Assembly (NCBI GenBank): GCA_949987705.1
Contig: OX465284.1
Span: 69,549,470 to 69,613,469 of the forward strand
Length of the DNA: 64,000 bases
Source of the DNA: Thereva unica
Taxonomy: Eukaryota > Arthropoda > Insecta > Diptera > Therevidae
Direction of reading: 5' to 3'
The notes below the pieces were generated by a model. It saw only the letters and a program-made list of their open reading frames with translations. It was not told the DNA's origin and ran no database searches. Position numbers and translations under genes: made by a program. Below, piece after piece: positions 53,555 through 64,000 of the stretch (position 1 is the stretch's first letter; every line of letters begins with the position of its first letter).

Positions 53555-55768
53555 ATGTCGAAATCGAGCCAGGCAAGACCGAAAACCAGAAAATGTGCCG
53601 AAAGTGCAAACGTTAATTCCGCTAGGGACAGCACACCCGCCAGCAGTAGCAGACATACCAGCAGCACCAGCAGAACGCCCAGATCGACATCAGTGTCAGG
53701 CCCTGAAGACAGCTTTGAGCTTCTCGAAAAAAAGCTTTTACTAAGCCTCACTCGCATGCTTAATGATCAATTTGCGAGCTTCGAAGAACGTCTGATCTCG
53801 CTCGAGACTCGCCTTGTGCAAAATTTAACATATAGTTTATTAAATCTATTTGATCGTTATGTCCCTCTAAAGATGTGTCGTGTACGTCGGCGGAGGTGTC
53901 CTTGGATTACTGATAACATCCATCGGGCAATGGCTGAGAGAGATTACCTCATTAAACAGTACCGGAGAAACAAGGAAGCATTGATATACAGCAGGTATAA
54001 AGCTGTGCGTAATAGGGTAACAGCTATGATTCGCTCTGCAAAAAGAACATATTTTGCCTCTAAATTGGACACCAATCAGCCTTTGAAAAAGTTATGGAGG
54101 AATATTCGCAGTTTGGGAATACATGGCAGTGATGATTACAAAACTGCTATGGACCCAAATGTACTAAACAATTTCTTTGTGAATAGAAGTGTTCAATATT
54201 CTGACATTTTGTGTCGCAATTCAAATGGTCAGGCTGATGTGGGGTTTAGTTTTAGATGCACTGAGGCCTCTGAAGTACTTACAGCTATACACTCTATTAA
54301 GTCGAATGCCACAGGATTCGACTCTTTAACACCCGTATTCTTGAAATTGTTAGTACCTTTTATTGTGAGTCCTCTAGTCCATATTTTCAACTTTTGTTTG
54401 ACTACCTCCCAATTCCCGACTGAGTGGAAAAAGGCATTGGTGGTTCCTGTACCCAAGAAATCGTCCCCATCGGAGCCTGGTGATTTTCGTCCTATCAGTC
54501 TACTGTGTTTCTTTGCGAAAGTTTTTGAAAAAGTCGTGCACAGCCAAATAATGCAATATGTCAAACAACACAATCTCTTATCCAAATGGCAGTCTGGTTT
54601 TCGACCGAATTATAGCTGCGAGACAGCCTTATTAAAAGTTACTTCGGACATCCACGAGGCGCTCGATAAGGATCACTTAGCTGTTTTAGTTTTGCTTGAC
54701 TTTAGCAAAGCCTTTGACTCGGTAAATCACCAAAAGCTTCTTAGTAAGCTTAAAAGGGATTTTAACTTTTCATCTTCGGCTGTGAAGTTGATATGTAATT
54801 TTCTGGCTGGCAGGTCCCAAGTTGTTAAAGTGGGAAATGACTACTCGTCCGCTGCGTCTCTTTATTTGGGTGTGCCTCAAGGCTCAATTCTTGGCCCACT
54901 TTTATTCAGCCTGTACATAAATGACCTACCAAGAGTAGTACGAAATTGTGCTATCCACTTATATGCTGATGATGTCCAATTGTATCTCACTCGTCCGGTT
55001 GGGCTAATTGAGGACTGTATTGTGCGAATAAACGAAGACCTGCAATGTGTTCATGAATGGTCTCAGACCAATAGCCTGTTGCTTAATCCATCTAAATCAA
55101 TCTGCTTAGCTGTTTACAGAGACATCATAGACACAAGAGTATTACCACCGGTCGTATTAAATAATGCCGTTATTGACTATGTGCATTCTGCGAAAAGTCT
55201 GGGTATTCAACTGAACTCCAGTTTTAGTTGCTGCAGTCATGTTCGTTCGACTCTGGGTAAAATTTATAGTAGCCTAAGGCAGCTGTGGATTAGCTCGGTT
55301 AGCGTACCTCCTGGGTTACGAATGAAGTTAGCTAAAGCTGTCGTGTTACCTCACTTTATGTATGGTAGCCTTATCTTTCCCAAGTTGGATTCTGTATGTG
55401 CGAGGAAAATAACGGTGGCATTTAATGATGTCATTAGGTATATCTACAACCTCACCAGAGGAAGTCACATTTCCAGATACGTCAATTCGTTTGTTGGTAC
55501 ATCCATTGAGACTTATTGTGCAAGGCGTGCTCTTGCCTTTCTTCATAAATTAATACTTACTAAGAGCCCAGATTACCTACATGAAAAGTTAGTGTTTTTG
55601 AGATCTAACAGAGGTCTCCAGCTCCTTATACCAAGGTGTAATTCTCGCTTTGGTGAGCGTTCTTTCTTTGTCCAGGCTGTTCGTAGGTGGAATTCTCTTC
55701 CGAGTCATGTGCAAACTGAGGGATCCAGCGGGGTGTTCTGCAAGTTGATTAGGAACGCAGAATTGTAG
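53555..55768 (+). CDS. Fused ORF1 N-terminus / reverse transcriptase (737 aa)
   Basis: Residues 1 to about 90 are Ser/Thr/Arg-rich followed by a coiled-coil-like stretch ('SFELLEKKLLLSLTRMLNDQ'), as in ORF1 proteins of CR1/Jockey elements. Near residue 92 the frame passes directly into the linker of ORF2 ('LFDRYVPLKMCRVRRRRCPW'), then the RT: 'WKKALVVPVPKK' near 290, 'LLDFSKAFDSVN' with D382, 'GVPQGSILGPLLFSLYINDL' near 440, YADD at 470-473, and thumb/C-terminal domain to 737. ORF1 zinc knuckles and the entire endonuclease are absent. The RT part shows no stop or frameshift and keeps its catalytic residues, so it could in principle make a protein with polymerase activity but without its own nickase. 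The ATG chosen is the first in frame and lies in the ORF1 context. A relative lies antisense at 18.9-19.9 kb. Confidence 0.85.
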   Translation: MSKSSQARPKTRKCAESANVNSARDSTPASSSRHTSSTSRTPRSTSVSGPEDSFELLEKKLLLSLTRMLNDQFASFEERLISLETRLVQNLTYSLLNLFDRYVPLKMCRVRRRRCPWITDNIHRAMAERDYLIKQYRRNKEALIYSRYKAVRNRVTAMIRSAKRTYFASKLDTNQPLKKLWRNIRSLGIHGSDDYKTAMDPNVLNNFFVNRSVQYSDILCRNSNGQADVGFSFRCTEASEVLTAIHSIKSNATGFDSLTPVFLKLLVPFIVSPLVHIFNFCLTTSQFPTEWKKALVVPVPKKSSPSEPGDFRPISLLCFFAKVFEKVVHSQIMQYVKQHNLLSKWQSGFRPNYSCETALLKVTSDIHEALDKDHLAVLVLLDFSKAFDSVNHQKLLSKLKRDFNFSSSAVKLICNFLAGRSQVVKVGNDYSSAASLYLGVPQGSILGPLLFSLYINDLPRVVRNCAIHLYADDVQLYLTRPVGLIEDCIVRINEDLQCVHEWSQTNSLLLNPSKSICLAVYRDIIDTRVLPPVVLNNAVIDYVHSAKSLGIQLNSSFSCCSHVRSTLGKIYSSLRQLWISSVSVPPGLRMKLAKAVVLPHFMYGSLIFPKLDSVCARKITVAFNDVIRYIYNLTRGSHISRYVNSFVGTSIETYCARRALAFLHKLILTKSPDYLHEKLVFLRSNRGLQLLIPRCNSRFGERSFFVQAVRRWNSLPSHVQTEGSSGVFCKLIRNAEL

Positions 55769-56027
55769 TCATGTTTATGGATGCTACACATGTCATTCTC
55801 TAAATTGTCTTTCCCTAAATTGTTCTTGAAATTATTTGTAATTTTAGTTCTTAGCTTAAGATTGTTCATTATTGTAATTTTATTTCAGTTGTTACTATTA
55901 CTATTATTATTATTATCATCGTTCACGCCTGAATTGTATCGTGTCACGCCTGAATTGTATTTTCTATTGTGTAGTGCTATATAAGATGTTGTAATCTTCA
56001 GCGCTTTTTATAATAAATTATTTGAAT

Positions 56028-56046
56028 TTGAATTTGAATTTGAATA
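56028..56046. repeat. (TTTGAA)n 3' tail
   Basis: About three units of TTTGAA close the CR1/Jockey-type element, just after AATAAA. Confidence 0.85.
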
Positions 56047-58385
56047 TTTAAGGTCCTTTGAGAAAACCATTTATTTGCCATCTAAGGAGGGATCTTTTTA
56101 AAGAAAGGCATGGTAATGCTAAAGAAGCGTTTGAATGAATGCATCACTCTTGCAGGACATTTGCTGCTTTACTAGTCATCCTACGAACTTATTGAGTTAT
56201 GTGATAAGAGTAACTAAGATTGATATTCATAAAATCATAAAAACCAACAAAAATTCTCCAAGAGCCACTTGAGTTCAACCATCAAAATTCTCATAACCAA
56301 AAAAACGTCTTTTTTGTGAATTCAACAATTCTCTTCAACATAACAATCAATTAAAACCAAATTCTGCTCCTAAAAACAAGTGCTTAATTGATATGCATCT
56401 TATCTCCTCATCACGCAAATAAATTAACTCACTGAAAAGCCTTATTTATATATTCCACAAAAGCAGATAAGAAATGCTTTAAACGCTCGAAAAAATTCAT
56501 TCAAATCCCCACTAATTAATGCATTTAACTCCCACATTACCCGGAGATTAACGACTAGCAAACAACCGCGAGCAGCCAAAAAAACGAGGAAACATCTCCC
56601 AAGACCACTCAATAAAAATGATTATAAACTTTTTACTGAATAAATTAAGCACGCATTCGGGAACGAGCAGCAACAAATTAGCATCCGAAACAATGAAATT
56701 CATGTTTTTATCCACACACAATCATTTTATCGCCATTAATAAAAAAACATATCCGAGGCATAAAATTACAAGCCAAGCGCAAAACGAGAGTCAAGCCTGG
56801 CAGAAGTATTTTGTCCGACCTGCCCCCACCACCCGGGCCTGAGCGAGGAGTTGGCACATATTCCTCGGTCATGCTCTCTCTCGTTCTCTCCGTGCAGCCA
56901 AATATTAACAATCTGGTGTTAAACAATAATTCCGTAGATAACTCGATAAATATGCGAGGAGTGGATACATGCGAGTCTCGTACGTTGTCCGCCCCCGCCC
57001 CGGGTGCGTGTCCTCGACGGTTCGTGTGTGCGCCGCTCCAAAATTATTACGAAACTGCCCCGAGTTTTGGGGAGACGCTGAGAGCTTTTTGCTCCATCCA
57101 ACTCCGAGCAGGGAACGTTGCGTGCCACACGTGGATGTAAAAACTAGAAACCACATGCTGAGTGGATAAAGTATCCCCGGCTGGTCGTTGCCGTCAGTTG
57201 CCTTCGTCGGAACCGTCAGATATAGGCTATGCACGTAATGGCAGCTCGCACTCGAGGCTCGTTTCGGGTTTTGGAAGAACGGGGGGCGGGGCGGGCTCGA
57301 CGCGGAGAGAGGGACGTATAAAACTCGATAAAATTTATTATAGTACAGTTTTGCGCCGACTGTGAGAAATGCATCGTCGGGTATCACTGTGCAGCCATTA
57401 ACGGGTTTATTACATGCGCCTTTTTCCTTCTTCGTTTATTGTTTGACAATCCAGAATGGCGTGCACCGAAGGATACTGGCACGAAACTAGCATCGGGAAT
57501 GGACAAATGGACGACTGACTGCACAGACGGACATGTGAATGAGATAATTATAGAGACAGAGAGCAAGATACAACACCCGAGTGCACTGAAGTGAGAGGAA
57601 CGAAGAGGCCGAGAGATGGAGCTGCAATCACACGTTTTTGTAACAAGACTCGAACGGAAGTTCATAATTAAATCGAATTATGCTAATGGCGAGCAGCTAA
57701 TGGAGCTTTCTGCAGTGCTAACTGGGGATTATTGCAGGGCACCGAGTTCTAGGTGGGCTTTTATGGATGCGAGTAATTTGCTAACTTAATGCCTTCGCGA
57801 GGCTGGCTGCGTTCCTTGCAGTGTTTATTGCCGGTGTTATTGAGTTGTTTATTTGACAAAACAAAAAGCGATTACCATTTTGTGGCTGGAAGAATGCGCT
57901 GCGGCCCGAGTTGGCCAAGGCATCGATGATATCTAATTGCTGCTAATAAAAGGAGTTTATGTATCTATTATTTATCGAGTTGTTCATAAAGAAATGCTGT
58001 TAATGTTGACGTAAATTATGAACTGATTGGTGTAGAGTTGGTATAATATTGAGTAAACAAACGTCGTTGTACAAAATATGTTGGGAAATTTAGCAGGGAT
58101 TTAACGAACATTGCTCTGCACTTGCCACAGTTTGGTTGAATGATATAAGACAAGTTTGAATTGTTCAGCTTGAATTTATTTTTTTAGTTTGAGGTAAAGA
58201 GAGGAGTGAACAACTTACAACACAACACGCGGTTTTATTCCTGCGCATCCAAGAACGCTGACTGATAGAAGAGGAGATGGATTCCTCGTTTATTATGCTT
58301 CGGAGGTGATGGCAGGAGATAGGGCTAAGTCCTTTTTGCAAAGAGTGAAGAGAAGAATGAAGGAAAGTTATCTAGTTTGGAAATA
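56047..58385. other. No gene recognised
   Basis: AT-rich to 56.75 kb, then a GC-rich stretch to about 57.6 kb with overlapping frames on both strands (the longest a 160-codon minus-strand frame) lacking any motif. It appears single-copy. Confidence 0.45.
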
Positions 58386-58389
58386 TGGA

Positions 58390-58464
58390 AAGGTGAAGTA
58401 CTATGCCCTGGGGATTAGAACCATGGATCTCTGAAATGGTAGTTCAGCGCTCTAACCTCTAGGC
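58390..58464 (-). repeat. tRNA-derived SINE head, part 1 (split by a hAT element)
   Basis: On the minus strand a B box, GGTTCTAATCC (58412-58422), lies downstream of GAGGTTAGAGCGC, the right half of an A box. The remainder of the head, including gggtagcctaggg, lies beyond the hAT insertion at 60993-61030. The head resembles the 12.64 kb fragment. Confidence 0.65.
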
Positions 58465-60992
58465 CAGCGGTCAGCAACCTATGGCACGCGTGCCACTAGA
58501 TGGAACGTGAGAAGATCTCTGGTGGTACGAAGACAATTCGGAAATGTTCATTAAAATGAAATTATCAATATGTTAAGGCCATTCACATGCCGAAGTTTAC
58601 TTGCATTGAGGCCAAGTATAATCACACACTCATCGACCGCCTACTGGATGGGGCCTGCAGTCCAGGAAAAATGACAAAAATCTTTATGTCAGCGGAGATT
58701 TATCGTCAAAAGATCTGAATTTCTATTTAGTCTGAAAATTTCTTTGGAGCTATAAAAATTTTATCTCTTGTCAGATTGTCAGACAGGTGCCTCAAATCGT
58801 GATCGCTCAGTCAGACTGAGTAGTGTATGGCCTTCTTCGGGCCATTCCTGCCAACCTGGCCACCACGGCCTGTCGGCGGCTTGTAAGTGTGTAACAGCAT
58901 AATGGCGCGACTATTTATTGGGCGCCACTTATGCGAGGTATTGCCCCCTTAGCCATAAGCCCGGAAAAGCATGACCAAGGAGCCAACACCATACATAAGA
59001 ACGGAAACTAAATTCCGGAACTCCTACGCCGGCCACACGGAGTCATCTAGCTCGCCGGAGGGGTCGTGGGGTGTGTGGCCGGGCCTTACCGCGGTTGGTT
59101 CACCACTTACCTGTGACTATGAAAAATCTTGAATTCCACCTCCATCCTTCGCCGGACATCACCTGAGCCTCGTCATGGCTAACTGTTTCCCTGACAGCTC
59201 ATAGTATCGAAGACTATCAGCTTCAGGGACAGTCACTATCTAGGACACCCTGAAAAGAAATACCACCCGCCCCAACCATTCCACAAAAAAAAAGAAATCT
59301 AATACACGGACATTATATTTATATCACAACCATTTAACAAACCATTTAACATTCCTGTTTATTACAGGTCAAGAACGCACAAGATTATAACAATTTAATG
59401 AAGAAATTCAATAGTCATTAACACGCCAAGACTAATAGTAGCAGATACTACCATCAACAATTCTCAACGTAATCTATATTTAACTAGAATTGTACAATTA
59501 TTCTCGACGGAAGTTATTGAAAAAAAGAAAAGTGCCGTACGGGTACCCCTACGTCGCTTTTGTACAGACGATGTTACATTTATCAATTCCGTGTACAAGT
59601 ACCTGAAAAACACAAGAAGGAAAAAAAATATCTCCACTAAGGAGCAAACAAATGTACAAACAATAATAATATTAAATATAATGCTAACTGCACCAAAAAT
59701 TATTGGATATTAATACATTAAATTACTAAATGAAAGCATAAATGAATATTTTATTTTCTGTAGTATGTGTATGTTGGTTTTTGTTTCTTCCCTCTAGGCT
59801 AAGGGTAAGCCCTGCACCCGTTCGAGTATATGCGCTTTTTCTAATCAGTACACTCTCGTGAAATTTTTGGTATACTTTAATCCGCGGAAATACAACAGGT
59901 GAAATTTGATATTTCGCTATACTCTCATCTCGTTCAACACTCAATCTCAATTCCTTCTAGCATCCTCGAATGAAACAAACTGATACGACCTGTCTCAATC
60001 TTTTTTTCTTCAGCCAAGTCCGAACGTTTTTTTTCGCGTGGAATTTTATCTGAAACTTTGTGCAATGCACCCCAAAAAAAAATACGAATTAACTTAGGGT
60101 CACCTGATAGCAGTTCACGAATTTCTGCGCTGGCCTTTCTGCGTCGTCCGAGTTTGATTGTCGCAACTGCGACCCACGTACCTTCTGGTCAGCTTAGCCG
60201 GTATTACTTCATAATATTTAAATCTTCACTATTGACAGATACCACTTTGATTTCCCGGTCTCTTCTATCCAACAGGATTTTCTTTCGTGCAAATTACACA
60301 CGACAACTTCGATTAAAGATGATTCAAAAAATCCTAAAACTGAAGATTTTTCCAGGTTTGACTTTTTCCTACTTGAGGTGATTGACTGGGGTTTCGTGAT
60401 GACTGGATTTTGACATTTGCTAGGGGCTTCTCACTGCTGCACACCATCTAAGACAGCCAAACTAACAACTGAAACTGCTTTTCCACGAACTCTGGCGTAT
60501 TTGCTGCTATACTTCGATGTTCCGGTACCAATTTACGGAGGAATTTAATTATTTGTTTCCTCGACTTAAACTGAAAACACCGATTTTTCAAAAAAACAAA
60601 CTCGCCGATAAAACTTCCTTCATGATCCAGATTTTTTCCCAGACTGACTAATAAATTTTTCGTTCCTCTTTTTGTTTTATTTCTCCCCGCCTACTGTTTG
60701 TTTTCGAACCAACTACTCAATTTTCTTCCCTACAGTAATTTTTAGTCAAGTAGATATTTAGGCAAAACTGACCGTTACAAGTGAATGGGGATCTTAAAGT
60801 GTGGGCTTCATCGGGCCCTACCTGCCGACCTGGTCTGAAAGGCCACGACCGGCCGGCGGCCTGTATGTGAATGGTGGCCTTTAGTTTTCAAAGTTGATCC
60901 CCAAGGTTGTCATCAGGTTGGTGCGCTTAATCTGCAGAAGTTTTAATTATCTGTTTTGTGTCACGCGAATGCATTTGGATTGCCGACCGCTG
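58465..60992. mobile_element. Nonautonomous hAT element with 8-bp TSD (carries an LTR insertion)
   Basis: The left end is CAGCGGTCAGCAACC and the right end, reverse-complemented, is CAGCGGTCGGCAATCC. The flanking 8-mers are CTCTAGGC (58457-58464) and CCCTAGGC (60993-61000), seven of eight identical. Without the nested insertion the element is about 634 bp. Parts of its interior (58590-58889, 60784-60900) match family D. There is no transposase frame. Confidence 0.85.
58890..60779 (-). mobile_element. LTR-like insertion (probable solo LTR or deletion derivative)
   Basis: On the minus strand the insert starts TGTAACGGTCAG and ends TATGCTGTTACA, i.e. TG...CA with short inverted termini TGTAAC/GTTACA. 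AGTG flanks both sides (58886-58889 and 60780-60783), a 4-bp duplication as in Ty3/gypsy. No gag or pol frame is visible in the 1.89 kb and no internal LTR pair was recognised, so a long solo LTR is the leading reading. A tRNA-Lys-type PBS-like string, TGGCGCCCAA, on the minus strand near 58.93 kb is noted but is not in a convincing position. Confidence 0.65.
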
Positions 60993-61030
60993 CCCTAGGC
61001 TACCCAGTGTGAATAGATAATGTCCAGACG
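60993..61030 (-). repeat. tRNA-derived SINE head, part 2
   Basis: It begins with the second copy of the hAT target duplication. On the minus strand it carries cactgggtagcctaggg, which joins with 58464 downward to complete the A-box side of the tRNA-like head. Confidence 0.6.
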
Positions 61031-64000
61031 CACTCAAACTCATTAGCGAAGGGTTTATTTACACCACCCCGGTAACTCACTGACCTACTCCAGCAATGTA
61101 TTAGTAATGGCAAAACCTGCTTCTACTCCTGAGGTATATTAGGTGCAAAAATACTCTGGCAATAATTTGATCTATTGTACAGCTCCTACATGTTTGTTGG
61201 TCAGACAGCTTGAACAGAAGGTTAGTAGTTCGACTAGGGGTAGTGTTGAGAATTTCCATTTATTTGCATCACCATGGCAGCAAGTCACACCATCCTCTAC
61301 ATGCTAGAGGATGGGGAGCTGATATCAAAACTATACAAGTAACAGCACCCGCCGACGCTCTCCTCCTCTTGCTGGTCCAGAGGAGCATGAAGAAAATCCC
61401 GTACACCCACATTGCGAAGGGAGAAGCTGCACCAAAGTTTTTGAAGATCAGTTGCATTTTGGGATTGAAGCAGCAGTCAGCTCCACTCTAGCTGCATTAA
61501 TTTATATTCAATAGTATTTTTTTATATACAAGTTTCTCTTTAACAATTAACTCAATTTAATATTCATATCATTTACATGGAATAAATACATTATAACATT
61601 TCCTGGAATAAATACATTATAACGAAGCAAGGGTTATAGACATATATTCAACGCGGCTTAAGAAGATTAATGAAGACAGCAATTAGCAGGACACACAACT
61701 CGCCCCCTCTGGCAATCATCCCAAACTTCTAAACCTCGCCCCCTCCCCCTCACCCCCGCAACAACAGGTAGTGTTTGACAGATAAATCAATTTGGTAGAT
61801 AAACCGCTCAGACTTGACAGTTCCCCACAGTTTTCAGCAGAGAATTTAGAGAATCCACAAACAGCCACAAGGCTTATTACACGTCACATAGAAGCGTTTT
61901 ATCTTCCATGCCAACGTTTTTCTTTAATAATGCGCAAATGCGTGCTCTTTCTCACATATATGAGCTGCTGTGGCGTTCACTTATACTCTGCATTGTTGCA
62001 TCAATATTTTCTGGCCTACGTTTCACACCCTGTGCTTGGGACCAGACGATGGCGGAGTTTATTGATCAAACCACGAGAGATAGATTTTTTTGTTATATTT
62101 CTTGTGCCTGCTGATTAGAATGCCACAACAGCTGATGGGCACAATAATAGTCACAAACTAAGCTTGTAAATAATGACTAGTCATAATTTAAAATAGCGGC
62201 TTAGTCCTCCGCTAGCACAATTTAGTGTCTTTACATGAAATGACGAATATGCTTACTTTAGTGAAGGCGTGTTTAAATTCAAAGGTTCGATCTAGAATAC
62301 TTAATCCTTCCAATTCCAAGACACTTTTTGCCTGGGAAGCCCCAAAGCTTTGCCAAAGCTATAACCATAGAAAGATTAAATCGGTGCAATCAATGTTTGT
62401 CAAACACTTCATGTAGCAACGATCTTAGGTATTATATCACAACACTTCAACTTCGTAAGAAATAGCATTCACAACAGAGAAAGTGACGACAGAAAGGGAT
62501 GAAGCAGTCCGCTTTTAACTTGATTTCATCACTTGTGTCTTGCACAAATCTCCATATCCACCACCCTAACAGGTCAGTTGAACATGTGTAACCGTAGTGC
62601 GAAGGTTTCTATCGCATCACTATCATTCGTCATTTGCATCACCCAACGTACAAACTCTGATCACTGTATTAAATTCACCATGTGTAGAAAAATGCACACC
62701 GGGACTCCGCTTTCGCAAACTCCTGCCCAAAAGACCGAAGGCAGAGCGGCGGTCAGGAGCCTGTGAAGACAAGAAGCAGAGCTGGTCTGTCTCAAGTTTG
62801 TAGACGCACCAGAAAATCGCCAGCATCTGTTCTCATATCATCTGGAGGAACAGCCTCATGCTGGTTCTAAACTACATAAGTCCAGGACCAGGTCTCTAGG
62901 AGAGCAAGGTCCACAGAAGAAGAAAACGGGCAACCAGAACAACCCTCCTACTGGGATAACAAGCACACCCAGAAAGCCGCCACTCTGTCCTAAGTTTCTA
63001 GGCCCACCAGAGGCTAAGGGCCGAATTAAAAACTTTCGTGAACTCAGGCCCAAGACTGGGCTGCGGTCAGAAAGCTCCAGTAGAGCGAAATCACCATGCC
63101 AACAGTACGTTCTTCAATGAGACCGTGCTAAAATAGTCAAATATAAGCGAAGCAGCTTCCAAACTATAATGACAACAAAATCTATTCGCCTTAAAATAAT
63201 TTAAAAAAAACATTCTTTAGTCCTAAATAAACATTTGCCTTCTAGTTCATACAAACATCCCCTAATGACAGCTAATACCAAAAAAAAAGCTCTCTTTCGA
63301 AGAGCTTTCATCCAAGTTACAAAAAAGCTTTTGTGACGTCATTCAAAAATGAGTGTTCTATTGTTTTTCGTAACTGTTGCCAGAAGATATGAACTTGGGG
63401 ACAAATTTGGATATTACCGATTCTCTAAAAGGAACATTATACATTTTTTATAAAGTACGGACCGCCCTTAAAGAGTAATTTACAGCCCCAAATAGACTAT
63501 AAATGCCAAGGTACTTAAATGAAACATCCGGAATATCGAATACCGCTCGTTTCACAAATACATAATACTATTCTGGAACCAGCTGTACCAAGTGAAACAT
63601 TTTTAATCATTTACATGCTACTTTACACAGGTATAGAAAGGGTTGTATAAAAACAGTTTTAGAAGAAAAAACACCTCGAGCCATTCAACATAAACCTCAC
63701 AAAAGATTTACCCCGCATTTACAAAATATTTAATGCCAATTACAGAGGTAAGCATAGCGAGCGATCTAAGTGCAAAAAGGCCTTCACCTCTCGCCCACCG
63801 TGAAGTCACGAGTTCACAGGATCGCATTTACGTAATTCCCAGTATCCTTAAACTAAACTGTGCATAAACACTCTGCACCTTTGTCCACAGAAAGCATGTC
63901 TACAAACTCGCTGTGCTCCAAAGGCACTTGATCCTTAACCGTTTTTGTAATTCAGTAAATTCATAACATTACTGCACAACAGCAGCGCCATAAAATTGCT
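61031..64000. other. No gene recognised
   Basis: About 3 kb with short frames only. A 22-bp tandem duplication (ataaatacattataac) lies at 61581-61622. No RT, transposase, terminal repeats or splice-bounded coding exon were seen. Confidence 0.45.

Larger units (their letters stand above)
53400..56046 (+). mobile_element. CR1/Jockey-type non-LTR element, internally deleted but open
   Basis: The unit has a short 5' leader (about 53.40-53.55 kb), one open frame of 737 codons, a 3' UTR with AATAAA at 56012-56017, and a tail of TTTGAA repeats at about 56028-56046. A short microsatellite-like tail rather than poly(A) is common in the CR1 group. The 5' edge is inferred from where family A-like homology stops, and no target duplication could be read. 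A missing ORF1 body and endonuclease show that it is a deletion derivative. Confidence 0.75.

Noticed and set aside
56905..57387. 160-codon minus-strand frame as a gene
   Set aside because: Overlapped by several frames on the other strand in a GC-rich patch; no motif or signal.
58925..58935. tRNA-Lys-type PBS on the minus strand
   Set aside because: TGGCGCCCAA is present but is not preceded by an LTR end and lies close to the 3' terminus of the insert.

Overview
The window looks like an intergenic or long-intron stretch of an insect nuclear genome, AT-rich and dominated by transposable elements. No bacterial operon, rRNA, CRISPR array or phage module is visible. The insect assignment rests on the element mix: a BEL/Pao LTR retrotransposon primed by a tRNA-Tyr-like sequence, CR1/Jockey-type and RTE-type non-LTR elements, RNase H-bearing non-LTR elements, hAT and Tc1/mariner MITEs and tRNA-derived SINE heads. 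I cannot name the species.

Layout. 0-6 kb: a CR1/Jockey-like fragment (family B) split by a 1.3 kb element with inverted ends, then a decayed RNase H-bearing non-LTR copy (family A). 6-8.4 kb: no gene seen. 8.4-14.3 kb: a Ty3/gypsy integrase remnant, a 446-bp tandem duplication, RTE pieces, a 276-bp foldback element and a 1.6 kb element with ends ACCGACTTC. 17.5-20 kb: antisense non-LTR remnants. 22-25 kb: a hairpin, a repeat family (D) and fragments of A and B. 26.5 kb: one convincing host-gene exon on the minus strand, with acceptor, donor and phase 0/0. 28.2-31.6 kb: a family A copy that received both a family B insertion and a 1.5 kb long-TIR element. 34.5-38.1 kb: RTE and B remnants.

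38.2-44.1 kb: a structurally complete BEL/Pao element with 291/290-bp LTRs differing by one indel, a 5-bp target duplication TCCGT, PBS, polypurine tract and one uninterrupted 1719-codon Gag-Pol frame. It is the youngest and most intact unit here. 44.5 kb: a Tc1/mariner-type MITE. 46.7-52.3 kb: two RTE-type copies, one carrying a 233-bp hAT MITE with a perfect 8-bp target duplication. 52.2-53.4 kb: antisense family A-like. 53.4-56.05 kb: a CR1/Jockey-type element whose single 737-codon frame joins an ORF1 N-terminus to the RT, the endonuclease being absent. 58.4-61.0 kb: a three-level nest, SINE containing hAT containing an LTR-like insertion.

No integrated new system was found. The most interesting items are the near-pristine BEL element with a second PBS-like sequence inside its LTR, the in-frame ORF1-RT fusion, the nested insertions whose boundaries can be read to the base, and an unidentified host exon. 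Long stretches between elements hold no gene I can support.
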